This document shows positions 1 to 7,672 of a DNA stretch of 38,884 nucleotides, in pieces; the stretch's first letter is position 1, and every line of letters starts with the position of its first letter. The notes beneath the pieces were generated by a model, which worked only from the letters and a program-made list of their open reading frames with translations, had not been told where the DNA came from and did no database searches. The DNA lies in contig CAZOZP010000032.1 of assembly GCA_964584325.1 (NCBI GenBank), positions 1 to 38,884 of the forward strand. The letters are read 5' to 3'. The stretch is from CAZOZP01 sp964584325 (GTDB lineage: Bacteria > Bacteroidota > Ignavibacteria > Ignavibacteriales > Melioribacteraceae). A program made the translations under genes and the position numbers.

Positions 1-111
1 CGGAACGAAGTGGACGGATGTCGGAGACAAGTGGCTGGATGTCGGAACGAAGTGGCCGGATGTCGGAACGAAGTGGCCGGAGGTTGAAACGAAGTGGCTG
101 GAGATCGGAGC
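1..111. repeat. 21-bp tandem repeat, five full units plus a partial one, truncated by the window start
   Basis: Five consecutive 21-base units (1-21, 22-42, 43-63, 64-84, 85-105) share the core GAACGAAGTGGCCGGATGT with a few substitutions each; a sixth starts at 106 and stops at 111 where the malQ terminator begins. Units 3 and 4 differ at one base. The block is much richer in G+C than its surroundings. One plus-strand frame reads through four units as a seven-residue repeat (RNEVAGC) and stops at 85-87, so it could be the tail of a repetitive reading frame, but an intergenic repeat is more likely. The array probably continues to the left of the window. Confidence 0.85.
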
Positions 112-143
112 AAAAAAAAAGGCGGATATAAATCCGCCTTTTT
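112..143 (-). terminator. Intrinsic terminator of malQ, possibly bidirectional
   Basis: A perfect 7-bp stem (GGCGGAT at 121-127 with ATCCGCC at 132-138) closes a four-base loop. On the minus strand it is followed by nine T (112-120), starting 11 bases past the malQ stop. On the plus strand five T follow (139-143), so it could also stop transcription coming from the repeat array. Confidence 0.9.
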
Positions 144-148
144 GTAAA

Positions 149-1687
149 TTATTTTTCTTCTACTTCAATACTAAAATCTGCTTCGGCAGCTTTTGGTCTT
201 TCATAAAGTTTAGCCAATTCTGCATAAGTTGAAGCCAGATTATGAGGAATCATATCCCAGGTGAATCTCCAGGCCCAGCAACCGCCAAGTTTTCCGGGGA
301 AGTTCATTCGTGCCTCGGTTCCCAAATTGAGCATATCCTGCATCGGGATAACAACAGTATTTGCCACGGATGAATAAGCAGCTTTAATCATTTGGAAAGT
401 CATATCTTCCGAATAGTAGTCAAGATACTTCTGAGCATGTCTGAAAGCCTCAGTATTTCCTTGTTTTTCTTTATCAAAGAAGCCGCGGGTAGTATCGTTA
501 TCGTGAGATCCTGTATGAACAACACAATTCTTATCAAAATTATGAGGCAAGAAACGTTTTTCGCCGTCAGGACCGAAAGCAAACTGCATAATTCTTATTC
601 CCGGGAATTCGTATTTATCTCTTAATTCAGCAACCTCCTTAGTAATAATTCCAAGATCTTCGGCAATAATAGGAACAGTTCCAAGATTCTTTCGGATTAC
701 GCTGAATAATTTGTCGCCGGGAGCTTTTACCCATCTGCCTTTTTGAGCAGTAACTGCATCTCCTGGAATTTCCCAGAAAGCTTCAAAGCCGCGGAAATGA
801 TCTATTCTTACTACGTCAGAAATCTTAAATAAACTAAGAATTCTTTTCTGCCACCATTTAAAATTGTCTTTTTCCATAACATCCCAACGGTAGAGCGGAT
901 TTCCCCAAAGCTGTCCGGTTTCACTGAAATAATCCGGCGGAACACCTGCACAGGTTTCAAGCTTACCTTTTTCATCAACACTAAAAAGTTCTTTATTTGC
1001 CCAAAGATCGGCGCTGTCGTATGCAATGAAAATAGGGCAGTCGCCTACTAATTCAATACCCTTGTCATTAGCATATTTTTTAACATCAAGCCACTGTTTA
1101 AAGAAATGATATTGAAGGAATATCTGGTAGTCAACATCTTCCTTTAATTTCGCAGTCCATTCAGCAACTGCTTTCCCTTTTCTAAATGCAATATCTTCAC
1201 TCCAGCTTGTCCAGACAACTCCGCCATGAAAATCTTTAGTTGCCATAAAAAGAGCATAATCATTAAGCCATTCTGCATTTTCAGCAATAAAAGTAGGGTA
1301 TTCATTATCCACTAATTTCCCGGAAGCTCGGAAATTACCGTATGCTTTTTTCAGCAAATCTTTTTTATAGTTAATCACATTACCGTAATCTATGCTTGAC
1401 GGGTTAAAAGGAGGAATATATTCAAGATCCTTATCTGAAAGATATCCTTCATTTTTTAGTAGATCGGGACTAATTAAAAGCGGATTGCCGGCAAAGGCAG
1501 AGAAACACTGATAGGGAGAATCTCCGTAACCGGTAGGTCCTAATGGGAATGTTTGCCAAATTGTCTGTCCGGCGCTAACCATAAAGTCAACAAATTTGTA
1601 AGCTTCCGGTCCTAAATCTCCAATTCCGAATTTCCCGGGGAGAGATGTCGGGTGTAATAAAATACCTGCTGCTCTTTTTAAACTCAT
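149..1687 (-). CDS. malQ: 4-alpha-glucanotransferase (amylomaltase, GH77)
   Basis: Cytoplasmic enzyme that transfers alpha-1,4-glucan segments between maltodextrins or glycogen fragments. The 512-residue product has the family's usual length and opens with the typical GILLHPTSLPG segment. The three GH77 carboxylates are visible: nucleophile Asp296 in VVRIDHFRGF, acid/base Glu343 in IIAEDLG, and Asp396 in TGSHDND. The ATG at 1687 is preferred because AGGTG lies 5 bases before it; a TTG nine codons upstream (1714) is in frame but would bury that ribosome site in the coding region. It is transcribed alone, away from nrdJ, with its own terminator. Function is firm; the physiological substrate (glycogen or imported maltodextrin) is not shown by the neighbours. 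Confidence 0.97.
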   Translation of the reverse strand: MSLKRAAGILLHPTSLPGKFGIGDLGPEAYKFVDFMVSAGQTIWQTFPLGPTGYGDSPYQCFSAFAGNPLLISPDLLKNEGYLSDKDLEYIPPFNPSSIDYGNVINYKKDLLKKAYGNFRASGKLVDNEYPTFIAENAEWLNDYALFMATKDFHGGVVWTSWSEDIAFRKGKAVAEWTAKLKEDVDYQIFLQYHFFKQWLDVKKYANDKGIELVGDCPIFIAYDSADLWANKELFSVDEKGKLETCAGVPPDYFSETGQLWGNPLYRWDVMEKDNFKWWQKRILSLFKISDVVRIDHFRGFEAFWEIPGDAVTAQKGRWVKAPGDKLFSVIRKNLGTVPIIAEDLGIITKEVAELRDKYEFPGIRIMQFAFGPDGEKRFLPHNFDKNCVVHTGSHDNDTTRGFFDKEKQGNTEAFRHAQKYLDYYSEDMTFQMIKAAYSSVANTVVIPMQDMLNLGTEARMNFPGKLGGCWAWRFTWDMIPHNLASTYAELAKLYERPKAAEADFSIEVEEK

Positions 1688-1755
1688 ATTTTCACCTGTA
1701 TTTTTTGATTGCAAAAATCACTGTGAAATTTAATAAAAAAATCAAGATTTTATTA

Positions 1756-1782
1756 CAAAAATATTTTGATTATATTTTCAAA
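1756..1782 (-). promoter_or_regulatory. Possible malQ promoter (Bacteroidota-like)
   Basis: On the minus strand TTTG (1779-1782) is followed by TATTTTTG (1756-1763), an exact TAnnTTTG. The 15-base spacing is shorter than the usual 17-23, which lowers confidence. It lies about 70 bases before the malQ ATG. Confidence 0.3.
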
Positions 1783-1815
1783 GAGTAATAGAAATAATAC
1801 TATTGAGTTATTTTT

Positions 1816-1932
1816 ATGAAAAAAAAATCAATTATTTTTAATTCATTGCTTTATAGTATTAATTTTCCTATTTTGAAATCCATTGTTCTGGTATTTGTAG
1901 TATCCGCGTGTTCATTAAATCATAAATTCTAA
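1816..1932 (+). CDS. Possible tiny lipoprotein (38 aa)
   Basis: The 302-base stretch between malQ and nrdJ (1688-1989) is AT-rich and has no long gene, but this 38-codon frame starts at an ATG, begins MKKKS, has a hydrophobic segment and ends in a lipobox-like VVSAC (Cys32) followed by six residues. That layout resembles entericidin-size lipoproteins. There is no convincing ribosome site (only GAG about 8 bases upstream), and AT-rich DNA readily gives short hydrophobic frames, so it may not be a gene. The rest of the stretch holds only the candidate promoters listed separately. Confidence 0.25.
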   Translation: MKKKSIIFNSLLYSINFPILKSIVLVFVVSACSLNHKF

Positions 1933-1934
1933 TA

Positions 1935-1942
1935 TATATTTG
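1935..1942 (+). promoter_or_regulatory. Possible -7 box of the nrdJ promoter
   Basis: TATATTTG is an exact match to the Bacteroidota -7 consensus TAnnTTTG and lies 48 bases before the nrdJ ATG. No TTTG or TTG occurs 17-23 bases upstream, so the promoter is incomplete. There is no room or visible core for a cobalamin riboswitch between this box and the gene. Confidence 0.3.
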
Positions 1943-1989
1943 CAGGATAAGCTCAGTCCTGTAAAATTTAATAATTAAAAGGGGTAGCA

Positions 1990-4900
1990 ATGAAAATAGA
2001 CCGTCTTTTTACGAAAGCCGGAATGGATCCTCTGTCTTCTGTCGATTTTGAGAGGAGGGTATCCGAGATTAAAAATCCCAACGGTTCCATAGTATTCAGA
2101 ATGGAAAACGTTTATGTTCCGTCGTCCTGGTCACAGGTAGCAACGGATATCATTGCCCAGAAATATTTCAGAAGGGCAGGGATCCCAAAAAAGCTGAAGA
2201 AAAAGCAGGAAAAGAACATTCCCAAATGGCTTTTGCCTTCAGAAGCTGATACAGAAAAGCTGGAAGAGCTTCCTGAGAATGAAAGATACGGTTCTGAGAC
2301 CGATTCCAGGCAAGTATTTCATCGTTTAGCCGGGACCTGGACTTATTGGGGCTGGAAAGGGGGATATTTCAATTCCGAAGAAGATGCCCTTACATTTTAT
2401 GATGAGCTTGTATATATGCTTGCCGGCCAATTTTGTGCTCCTAACAGTCCGCAATGGTTTAACACCGGATTGCATTGGGCATACGGAATAAACGGACCAT
2501 CACAGGGACATTTTTATGTAGATTATAAAACCGGAAAACTTACACAGTCTGAAGATGCATATACACATCCGCAACCTCATGCCTGTTTTATTCAATCTGT
2601 AACAGACGACCTTGTAAATGAAGGCGGTATTATGGATTTATGGGTAAGGGAAGCACGTCTATTTAAGTATGGTTCAGGTACAGGTACAAATTTTTCCAAT
2701 CTAAGGGGAGCTGACGAGCCTTTGAGTGGAGGCGGAAAATCATCCGGCCTTATGTCATTTCTTAAAATCGGCGACAGATCAGCAGGAGCTATTAAATCCG
2801 GCGGAACTACAAGACGAGCCGCCAAAATGATAACACTCGACATTGACCATCCGGATATTGAGGAATATATAAATTGGAAAGTAATTGAAGAACAGAAAGT
2901 ATCAGCCCTGGTTGCCGGGTCAAAACTTAATAATTATCATCTGAACAGAGTTATGGCAGCCTGCCATTCTGAACATCCTGAGAATAATCCGTTTGATAAA
3001 AGGAAGAACAGAAAACTTGCCGAAGCTGTAATAGAAGCAAGAAAAGCTTTTATTCCCGAGAATTTTATTGAAAGAGTAATTCAGTTAGCAAGACTTGGCT
3101 ATAAATCTATTGAATTTCCTGTTTATGATACTGACTGGAATTCAGAATCTTATTCAACAGTGTCCGGACAAAATTCCAATAATTCAGTTCGGGTTACGAA
3201 TAAATTTATGAAAGCAGTAATCGATAATGCTGATTGGAATCTATACTGGCGGGTTGAACTTGCAAATGCAAAAAAAGAAGGCCGCGAACCAAAACCGCGG
3301 AAAAGCCTTAAAGCTTCCGATTTGTGGGAGCAGATTGGTTTTGCAGCCTGGGCTTGTGCTGATCCCGGATTACAGTATCATACTACAATAAATGAATGGC
3401 ATACTTGTCCGGAAGACGGCGAGATTAAAGCTTCCAATCCGTGCAGTGAATATATGTTTCTTGATAATACGGCGTGCAATCTGGCATCTTTAAATCTGGT
3501 TAAGTTCTACGATGTAAATACCTATAAATATGATATTGACGCATTCAGGCATGCAACAAGAATATGGACATTAGTACTTGAAATAAGTGTAATGATGGCA
3601 CAGTATCCCAGCAGAGAAATTGCTCAACTCAGCTATGATTTCCGTACTTTAGGCTTGGGCTATGCAAATCTTGGCTCTCTTCTTATGCATGAAGGAATTG
3701 CTTATGGTTCAGATGAAGCTCAGGCTATTTGCGGTGCAATTACATCAATAATGCATATGAGATCTTATGCTACTTCAGCAGAAATAGCCGGAGAGCTTGG
3801 TACATTCGTTAAATATGAAAAGAACAGGGATCATATGCTTCGGGTAATTAGAAATCATAGAAGGGCAGCATATAATGTACCTAAAGAAGAATATGAAAAG
3901 CTTTCTATCTATCCGCAGGGAATTGACCCTAAATACTGTCCATCCGATTTGCTGAAAGCCGCACGTGAGGATTCAGACATTGCTCTTGAACTCGGAATGT
4001 TGCATGGTTTCAGAAATGCACAAGTTACCGTGCTGGCTCCGACCGGGACAATCGGGCTGATTATGGACTGTGATACTACAGGTATTGAACCTGATTTTGC
4101 ATTAGTTAAATTTAAAAAACTGGCAGGTGGTGGTTATTTTAAGATAATCAATAAATCAATACCGCCGGCATTAAGAAAGATGGGATATAATGAACAGCAG
4201 ATAAAAGAAATTGTTCAGTATGCAAAAGGTTCCGGAACTCTTGATGGATGTCCGCATGTGAATTATGAATCTCTAAAAGCAAAAGGATTTACAGATGAAA
4301 TTATTTCAAGAATTGAAAGAATGCTTCCTTCAGTATTTGAAATTCGTTTTGCTTTTAATAAATATACACTTGGAGAAACTTTTTGCAAAGAAAAACTTGG
4401 ATATACAGATCAGCAGTTAAATGATTATTCCTTCGATATTTTAGTTTCCCTGGGCTTTTCGAAAAATGAGATTGCCAAAGCAAACGATTATGTCTGCGGT
4501 ACAATGACAATTGAAGGTGCGCCATATCTGAAGATGGAACATTATCCGGTTTTTGACTGCGCAAATAAATGCGGAAGAATAGGTTCAAGATTTATCAGGC
4601 CAGATGCACATATTCGAATGATGGCAGCCGCACAGCCCTTTATTTCAGGAGCAATTTCCAAAACAATAAATCTTCCTAATGAAGCAAATATTGAAGACAT
4701 TAAAGATGTTTATTTGAAATCCTGGAAACTCGGACTCAAGGCAAATGCCCTTTACCGAGACGGATCAAAACTATCTCAACCGCTTAACAGTATTTCATCT
4801 GAGGAACTTGAAGAAATTCAGCTTGAGAAAGAAGAAAATGATATTGTAAAAATTGCAGAAAAGATAGTTCACAGATACATAGCCAAGAGAAGAAGACTAC

Positions 4901-5565
4901 CGTACAGAAGAAAAGGATATACACAGAAAGTAAAAATAAACGGTCAGTCTGTTTACTTGAGAACAGGTGAATATGATAACGGCCAGTTAGGTGAAATCTT
5001 TATAGATATGCATAAGGAAGGTGCAGCTTTTAGAAGCCTTCTTAACTGTTTTGCTATTTCAATTTCATTAGGCTTGCAGCATGGTGTTCCTCTGGATGAG
5101 TTCGTGGATGCATTTGTGTTTACCAGGTTTGAGCCAAGCGGTATGGTTTCCGGGCATGACAGAATTAAAATGTCAACCTCGGTTATAGATTACATTTTCA
5201 GGGAACTTGCTGTTACATATCTTAAAAGAAATGATTTGGCTCATGTTGATGAAACTGAGATGGATGCAAGGAGCAACACTGAAATTGCACAGATAATTGA
5301 ACCTGAATTTGAAAGTGAAGAATTGATTAGCGAAAAAATGATAGAGTTAGATCAGCATAGCCCGCAGGTTATGCCAGGTTCAGCAGTTTCAGCAAAAGGG
5401 AATGGCAGAATTACGATAGACAGCTCAATGAGTCAGAAGATTCAGGATGCAAAAGTTAGAGGTTATACAGGTGATATATGCCCTGAATGCCAGAGTATGA
5501 CTATGGTAAGAAACGGAACTTGTTTGAAATGCACAACTTGTGGAACAACCACCGGCTGTTCTTGA
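1990..5565 (+). CDS. nrdJ: Adenosylcobalamin-dependent (class II) ribonucleoside-diphosphate reductase
   Basis: Makes deoxyribonucleotides using a B12-derived thiyl radical, so it works with or without oxygen. The 1191-residue protein carries the class II active site: Asn483-x-Cys485-x-Glu487 in NPCSE (radical cysteine and partners), and the redox pair Cys199 (ACFIQS) and Cys496 (TACNLASLNL). A TSCPD-type region lies around residues 960-1100. The C-terminus is cysteine-rich (CPEC, then CLKCTTC) and ends GCS, fitting a swinging tail that re-reduces the active site plus a possible zinc-binding element. AGGGG 6-7 bases before the ATG supports the start. No nrdAB or nrdD is in the window. The organism must make or import cobalamin; no B12 gene is nearby. 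Confidence 0.97.
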   Translation: MKIDRLFTKAGMDPLSSVDFERRVSEIKNPNGSIVFRMENVYVPSSWSQVATDIIAQKYFRRAGIPKKLKKKQEKNIPKWLLPSEADTEKLEELPENERYGSETDSRQVFHRLAGTWTYWGWKGGYFNSEEDALTFYDELVYMLAGQFCAPNSPQWFNTGLHWAYGINGPSQGHFYVDYKTGKLTQSEDAYTHPQPHACFIQSVTDDLVNEGGIMDLWVREARLFKYGSGTGTNFSNLRGADEPLSGGGKSSGLMSFLKIGDRSAGAIKSGGTTRRAAKMITLDIDHPDIEEYINWKVIEEQKVSALVAGSKLNNYHLNRVMAACHSEHPENNPFDKRKNRKLAEAVIEARKAFIPENFIERVIQLARLGYKSIEFPVYDTDWNSESYSTVSGQNSNNSVRVTNKFMKAVIDNADWNLYWRVELANAKKEGREPKPRKSLKASDLWEQIGFAAWACADPGLQYHTTINEWHTCPEDGEIKASNPCSEYMFLDNTACNLASLNLVKFYDVNTYKYDIDAFRHATRIWTLVLEISVMMAQYPSREIAQLSYDFRTLGLGYANLGSLLMHEGIAYGSDEAQAICGAITSIMHMRSYATSAEIAGELGTFVKYEKNRDHMLRVIRNHRRAAYNVPKEEYEKLSIYPQGIDPKYCPSDLLKAAREDSDIALELGMLHGFRNAQVTVLAPTGTIGLIMDCDTTGIEPDFALVKFKKLAGGGYFKIINKSIPPALRKMGYNEQQIKEIVQYAKGSGTLDGCPHVNYESLKAKGFTDEIISRIERMLPSVFEIRFAFNKYTLGETFCKEKLGYTDQQLNDYSFDILVSLGFSKNEIAKANDYVCGTMTIEGAPYLKMEHYPVFDCANKCGRIGSRFIRPDAHIRMMAAAQPFISGAISKTINLPNEANIEDIKDVYLKSWKLGLKANALYRDGSKLSQPLNSISSEELEEIQLEKEENDIVKIAEKIVHRYIAKRRRLPYRRKGYTQKVKINGQSVYLRTGEYDNGQLGEIFIDMHKEGAAFRSLLNCFAISISLGLQHGVPLDEFVDAFVFTRFEPSGMVSGHDRIKMSTSVIDYIFRELAVTYLKRNDLAHVDETEMDARSNTEIAQIIEPEFESEELISEKMIELDQHSPQVMPGSAVSAKGNGRITIDSSMSQKIQDAKVRGYTGDICPECQSMTMVRNGTCLKCTTCGTTTGCS

Positions 5566-5569
5566 TAAA

Positions 5570-5601
5570 TTTGTAATTTATTATAAAATAAACTACATTG
5601 G
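5570..5601 (+). promoter_or_regulatory. Candidate promoter of the yggS-rluD cluster
   Basis: TTTG (5570-5573), a 20-base spacer, then TACATTGG (5594-5601), which differs from TAnnTTTG at one base. Spacing is ideal for a Bacteroidota-type promoter, and the expected start falls about 10 bases before the yggS ATG. It lies just after the nrdJ stop, with no terminator between, so read-through from nrdJ is also possible. Confidence 0.4.
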
Positions 5602-5617
5602 CACATTTAAATTTGAT

Positions 5618-6310
5618 ATGATTATTCAGAACTTGGACATACTGCTTGAAAAGATAGAAATCGCCTCTGTCAAAGCAGGAAAACAATCAGGTGATATTAT
5701 TCTGATAGCTGTATCAAAACAGCATCCCGAAGAAGAAATCCGGGAAGCTGTCAGTCTGGGTCTTAAGCATTTTGGAGAAAACCGGGCCCGTGAAATGCAG
5801 AACAAAGCCTCAATAATAAAAGGCGGACTTTACTGGCATTTCATTGGTAATCTGCAGACTAATAAAGTCAAGTATTTAATTGATTCTGCCGAATACATCC
5901 ATTCGGTAGAATCAAAGACGCTTGCCGATGAAATAGACAAAAGAGCATCCGGATGCGGAAAAATTCAGAAAGTTCTTCTTGAATTCAAAACATCTTACGA
6001 GGAATCTAAAGCCGGACTTGGAAACGAAGATGAAGTACTTGAAATGGCAGAATACTGCAGCGCCAAAAAAAATCTTTCATTGGAAGGATTAATGACTATG
6101 GCTCCTTATACTGATGACGAGAAAGTAATTCGGCATTGCTTTAGAAAAACAAGAGAGATGCTGGAGACGCTGAGAACAGGAGGATACCCGGTAAAGGAAC
6201 TTTCTATGGGAATGTCCGGTGATTTTGAAATTGCTATAGAAGAGGGTGCTACGATGATTAGGATTGGCACCGCTTTATTCGGAGAGAGAATTTATACCAA
6301 AAAAGGATAA
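5618..6310 (+). CDS. yggS: YggS/PROSC-family pyridoxal-phosphate homeostasis protein
   Basis: PLP-binding single-barrel protein that buffers the cofactor; no enzymatic reaction is established for the family. The 230-residue product has standard length. Lys34 in IAVSKQHP is the Schiff-base lysine. The signature segments HFGENRARE, HFIGNLQTNK, GLMTMAP and LSMGMSGDFEIAIEEGATMIRIGTALFG-type end are all present. The reading frame extends further upstream into the nrdJ tail (from 5540), but the ATG at 5618 gives the family's normal N-terminus. No clear ribosome site precedes it. It sits 2 bases before divIVA, and yggS next to cell-division genes is a common arrangement in other bacteria. Confidence 0.95.
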   Translation: MIIQNLDILLEKIEIASVKAGKQSGDIILIAVSKQHPEEEIREAVSLGLKHFGENRAREMQNKASIIKGGLYWHFIGNLQTNKVKYLIDSAEYIHSVESKTLADEIDKRASGCGKIQKVLLEFKTSYEESKAGLGNEDEVLEMAEYCSAKKNLSLEGLMTMAPYTDDEKVIRHCFRKTREMLETLRTGGYPVKELSMGMSGDFEIAIEEGATMIRIGTALFGERIYTKKG

Positions 6311-6312
6311 AG

Positions 6313-6854
6313 ATGAAATTTTCACCATACAGCATAAAATCTCAGCAATTTGCAAAATCATTGCGGGGGTACGATACAGAAGAAGTACAAACCTTTCTTN
6401 NNNNNNNNNGCTATCTGATGAAGTTGAGCAGATTCAGAATGAAAATGCCGAACTTAAGAAGCAGTTGGAATCTTCAATGGAAAGAGTCAGACATTACAAA
6501 AAAATCGAAATGAGTCTTCAAAAAGCATTGCTAAACGCTCAGGAAAATTCTGATAAAGCAATAGAAAATACAAAAAAACAATCTGCTTTAATGATTAAAG
6601 AGTCAGAGATTAAAGCATCTCAGATTCTTGAGAAGGCAAAACAGGAAGCCGATATAATAAGAGAGTCGGTACTTAAACTCCGCGAAGAGAAAAATCTGCT
6701 TGTAGCACGCATCAAAGCAATAATAGAAACTCAGGCCGAAATACTATCAACTAATGAAGCAAATATTACCTCTGCCCCTGTTTCAACTGAACATGCTTTG
6801 ATAAAAACAAATCAGGAAATTGATGTTGATGAAATATTGGAGGATTTACTATGA
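6313..6854 (+). CDS. divIVA: DivIVA-family polarity/division protein, interrupted by an assembly gap
   Basis: DivIVA proteins are coiled-coil scaffolds that bind curved membrane at poles and septa. The N-terminus (MKFSPYSIKSQQFAKSLRGY, then DTEEVQTFL) is a textbook DivIVA membrane-binding domain with the RGYD-EV-FL pattern. After the 10-N gap (6400-6409) the coding frame shifts: the continuation LSDEVEQIQNENAEL and the long coiled coil to IDVDEILEDLL are in another frame. The shift comes from the gap length, not from a real mutation, since both sides are well conserved. AAAGG 7-8 bases before the ATG supports the start. The stop overlaps the next ATG (ATGA). Full length is about 178 residues. 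DivIVA is unusual in a diderm of this group. Confidence 0.88.
6400..6409. other. Assembly gap, 10 N
   Basis: Ten N interrupt divIVA directly after the codon for Leu29. The number is a placeholder: 11 bases (10 N plus G6410) separate the last good codon from the in-frame CTA at 6411, which is not a multiple of three. Aligned by eye with Bacillus DivIVA, only about two residues should be missing. Confidence 0.99.
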
Positions 6855-7672
6855 CAGATGAATTTTTAAAAGTTGCAGACGCGGTAAAATTTATTCGAAC
6901 TAAAGTTGTTGATGATTACAGTATTGGAATTGTTTTGGGAACAGGACTCGGTGGAATGGTTGAGAACATTCAAATTGATCATTCAATAGATTATTCCGAA
7001 ATACCTCACTTCCCCGTATCGACTGTTGAATCCCATAAGGGAAAACTTTTATTCGGAACAGTTTCAGGTAGAAAAGTTATTGCGATGCAAGGACGTTTCC
7101 ACTTCTATGAGGGTTATGCATTAAACCAAGTTGTGTTTCCTATAAGAGTAATGAAATATTTAGGCATAAACACCTTGCTTATTTCCAATGCCTGCGGAGG
7201 GATGAACCCTCTTTTCAGACGTGGTGACGTGATGATTATAACAGATCATATTAATCTGATTGGTGGAAGTCCCTTAAGCGGGAAACACAGTAACGAATTC
7301 GGACCAAGGTTTGTTGATATGAGTCAGCCCTATTCTCAGGCTCTTATTTCGATGGCTGAAGAAATCGGATTAAAGAAAGGAATAAAAATTCAACAAGGCG
7401 TTTATGTTGCTGTTCCCGGACCTAATCTTGAAACAAGAGCCGAATACAGATTCTTGAGAATGATAGGTGCTGATGTAGTAGGGATGTCAACCGTTCCGGA
7501 AGTAATTGCGGCAAATCAGTTAGGAATAAGTGTTTTAGGGCTTAGCATAGTTACAGATGAGTGTTTTCCTGATGCTCTTAAACCTTGCGGATTGGAAGAA
7601 ATAATTGCTGCGGCAGGGAAGGCTGAGCCAAAAGTTACTCTAATAATGAAAGAGGTAATAGAAAGACTGTGA
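6851..7672 (+). CDS. punA: Purine nucleoside phosphorylase, trimeric (PNP/MTAP) type
   Basis: Splits purine (deoxy)nucleosides with phosphate into base and (deoxy)ribose-1-phosphate in purine salvage. The 273-residue protein has the low-molecular-weight PNP signatures: phosphate-loop start GIVLGTGLGG, HFPVSTVESHKGKL, MQGRFHFYEGY, NACGGMNP, GPRFVDMS, the base-binding stretch VAVPGPNLETRAEYR, and GADVVGMSTVPE. It overlaps divIVA by four bases (ATGA) and the next gene by four bases (GTGA), so the three are probably translated together. Specificity for guanosine/inosine is expected for the family; the symbol could equally be deoD2 or pnp in other nomenclatures. Confidence 0.95.
   Translation: MTDEFLKVADAVKFIRTKVVDDYSIGIVLGTGLGGMVENIQIDHSIDYSEIPHFPVSTVESHKGKLLFGTVSGRKVIAMQGRFHFYEGYALNQVVFPIRVMKYLGINTLLISNACGGMNPLFRRGDVMIITDHINLIGGSPLSGKHSNEFGPRFVDMSQPYSQALISMAEEIGLKKGIKIQQGVYVAVPGPNLETRAEYRFLRMIGADVVGMSTVPEVIAANQLGISVLGLSIVTDECFPDALKPCGLEEIIAAAGKAEPKVTLIMKEVIERL

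Noticed and set aside
6264..6854. A separate gene starting inside yggS and running through the N gap
   Set aside because: It is only the second frame of divIVA joined across placeholder N; the conserved DivIVA start is at 6313.
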